Origin: Acholeplasma sp. CAG:878
GTDB taxonomy: Bacteria > Bacillota_I > Bacilli_A > RF39 > UBA660
NCBI GenBank assembly: GCA_000432255.1
Contig: HF989889.1
Coordinates: 1-5,187, forward strand
Direction: 5' to 3'
Length of the DNA: 5,187 nucleotides
In this document: positions 4,813-5,187 of the stretch, one piece after another
Layout: each line of letters opens with the position of its first letter
How positions within the stretch are numbered: position 1 is the first letter of the stretch
Program-made: the position numbers and the translations under genes
The notes under the pieces: generated by a model
Databases searched by the model: none
Seen by the model: only the letters and a program-made list of their open reading frames with translations
What the model was told of the DNA's origin: nothing

Positions 4813-5187
4813 ATGCAGTTTATAGTTGATAACTATATTTGGTTTATTGTTGGAGGAGTAGTACTTTTAATGGCTATTATCGGTTTTTTTGCTGATAGAA
4901 CTGATTTTGGAAGAAAAGAATTTCAAAAAAGATTAAAAGAACCTAAAGAAAAAAATAAAGATTCTAAAAAAGAAACTTCAAAAAAAGGAAAAGTTGAAGA
5001 AGTAATTAAAGAAGAAGTACCAATAAGAATTCCAGATGATGCTTTAGTTGACGATGTAGTTAATGAAGAAAATGACAACTTAATAACAGAAGATTTATTT
5101 CAAGTTTTACCTACAGAAACAACACATGAAAGTATAGCAATTGATAATAATGATTTATATAAGCCTTTACAAAGTGATGAACAAGTA
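4813..5187 (+). CDS. Single-pass membrane protein with charged tail (3' end missing)
   Basis: The reading frame is open from ATG 4813 to the window edge (125 codons, no stop), so only the N-terminal part is seen. The ribosome site TAAGGAGG (4799-4806) lies 6 nt before the ATG, the strongest in the window. A short N-terminus is followed by one hydrophobic segment (about 8-27, YIWFIVGGVVLLMAIIGFFA). Then comes ADRTDFGRK, a Lys/Glu-rich stretch (about 34-68) of low complexity, and an acidic region (about 74-125) rich in Asp, Glu and Asn. Positive charges after the membrane segment suggest N-out, C-in, a cytoplasmic tail on a membrane anchor. I do not recognise the family; a scaffold or cell-envelope adaptor is possible but unproven. 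It has its own likely promoter, so it probably starts a new unit. Confidence 0.85.
   Translation, partial: MQFIVDNYIWFIVGGVVLLMAIIGFFADRTDFGRKEFQKRLKEPKEKNKDSKKETSKKGKVEEVIKEEVPIRIPDDALVDDVVNEENDNLITEDLFQVLPTETTHESIAIDNNDLYKPLQSDEQV

Noticed and set aside
1..5187. Mycoplasma-type code with TGA as tryptophan
   Set aside because: Every Trp codon checked in the genes is TGG and there is no in-frame TGA. All complete genes stop at TAA, which fits the standard bacterial code.

Overview
The window is very AT-rich (roughly a quarter GC by eye) with tightly packed genes. All seven complete genes end in TAA, and every Trp codon I checked is TGG with no in-frame TGA, so the standard bacterial code fits and a Mycoplasma-type code is not needed. 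Lipoprotein signal peptides, LysM modules, strong GGAGG-type ribosome sites and a textbook sigma-A promoter point to a low-GC Gram-positive (Firmicutes/Bacilli-like, possibly an uncultured gut lineage near the Mollicutes). The lineage is inference. I see no mobile element, phage gene, CRISPR array, tRNA or rRNA. This looks like chromosomal core and lineage-specific sequence.

Layout: (1) 121-657 (+) is a small unknown lipoprotein, probably with its own promoter. (2) 666-1175 (-) is a UPF0316 (DUF2179) membrane protein that converges on it; the two share a short hairpin terminator that overlaps the last codons of the minus-strand gene. (3) 1176-1311 is a divergent control region with a perfect TTGACA-17-TATAAT promoter firing rightward. 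(4) 1312-4749 (+) is a five-gene same-strand run: an exported bactofilin-like beta-helix fused to a membrane bundle, a triple-LysM protein without a signal peptide, a thioredoxin-like lipoprotein, a stand-alone Clp-type D1 AAA+ ATPase, and the tRNA methyltransferase TrmL. A weak terminator-like hairpin after the LysM gene may split this run in two. The last three genes are almost contiguous (gaps of 1 nt, then a 1-nt overlap). (5) 4813-5187 (+) begins a new unit with its own likely promoter: a single-pass membrane protein with a charged tail, cut by the window edge.

Much of the content faces the envelope: two lipoproteins, an exported scaffold-like protein, LysM modules and membrane proteins. 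The least ordinary items are the solo Clp-like ATPase, which lacks D2, the N-domain, the middle domain and the usual pore tyrosine; the exported bactofilin-like/membrane fusion; and an 11-bp stem that puts the ribosome site of the LysM gene in its loop. I see no clear defence or other named novel system. The beta-helix/LysM/thioredoxin/ATPase cluster is the best candidate for an undescribed envelope-associated module.
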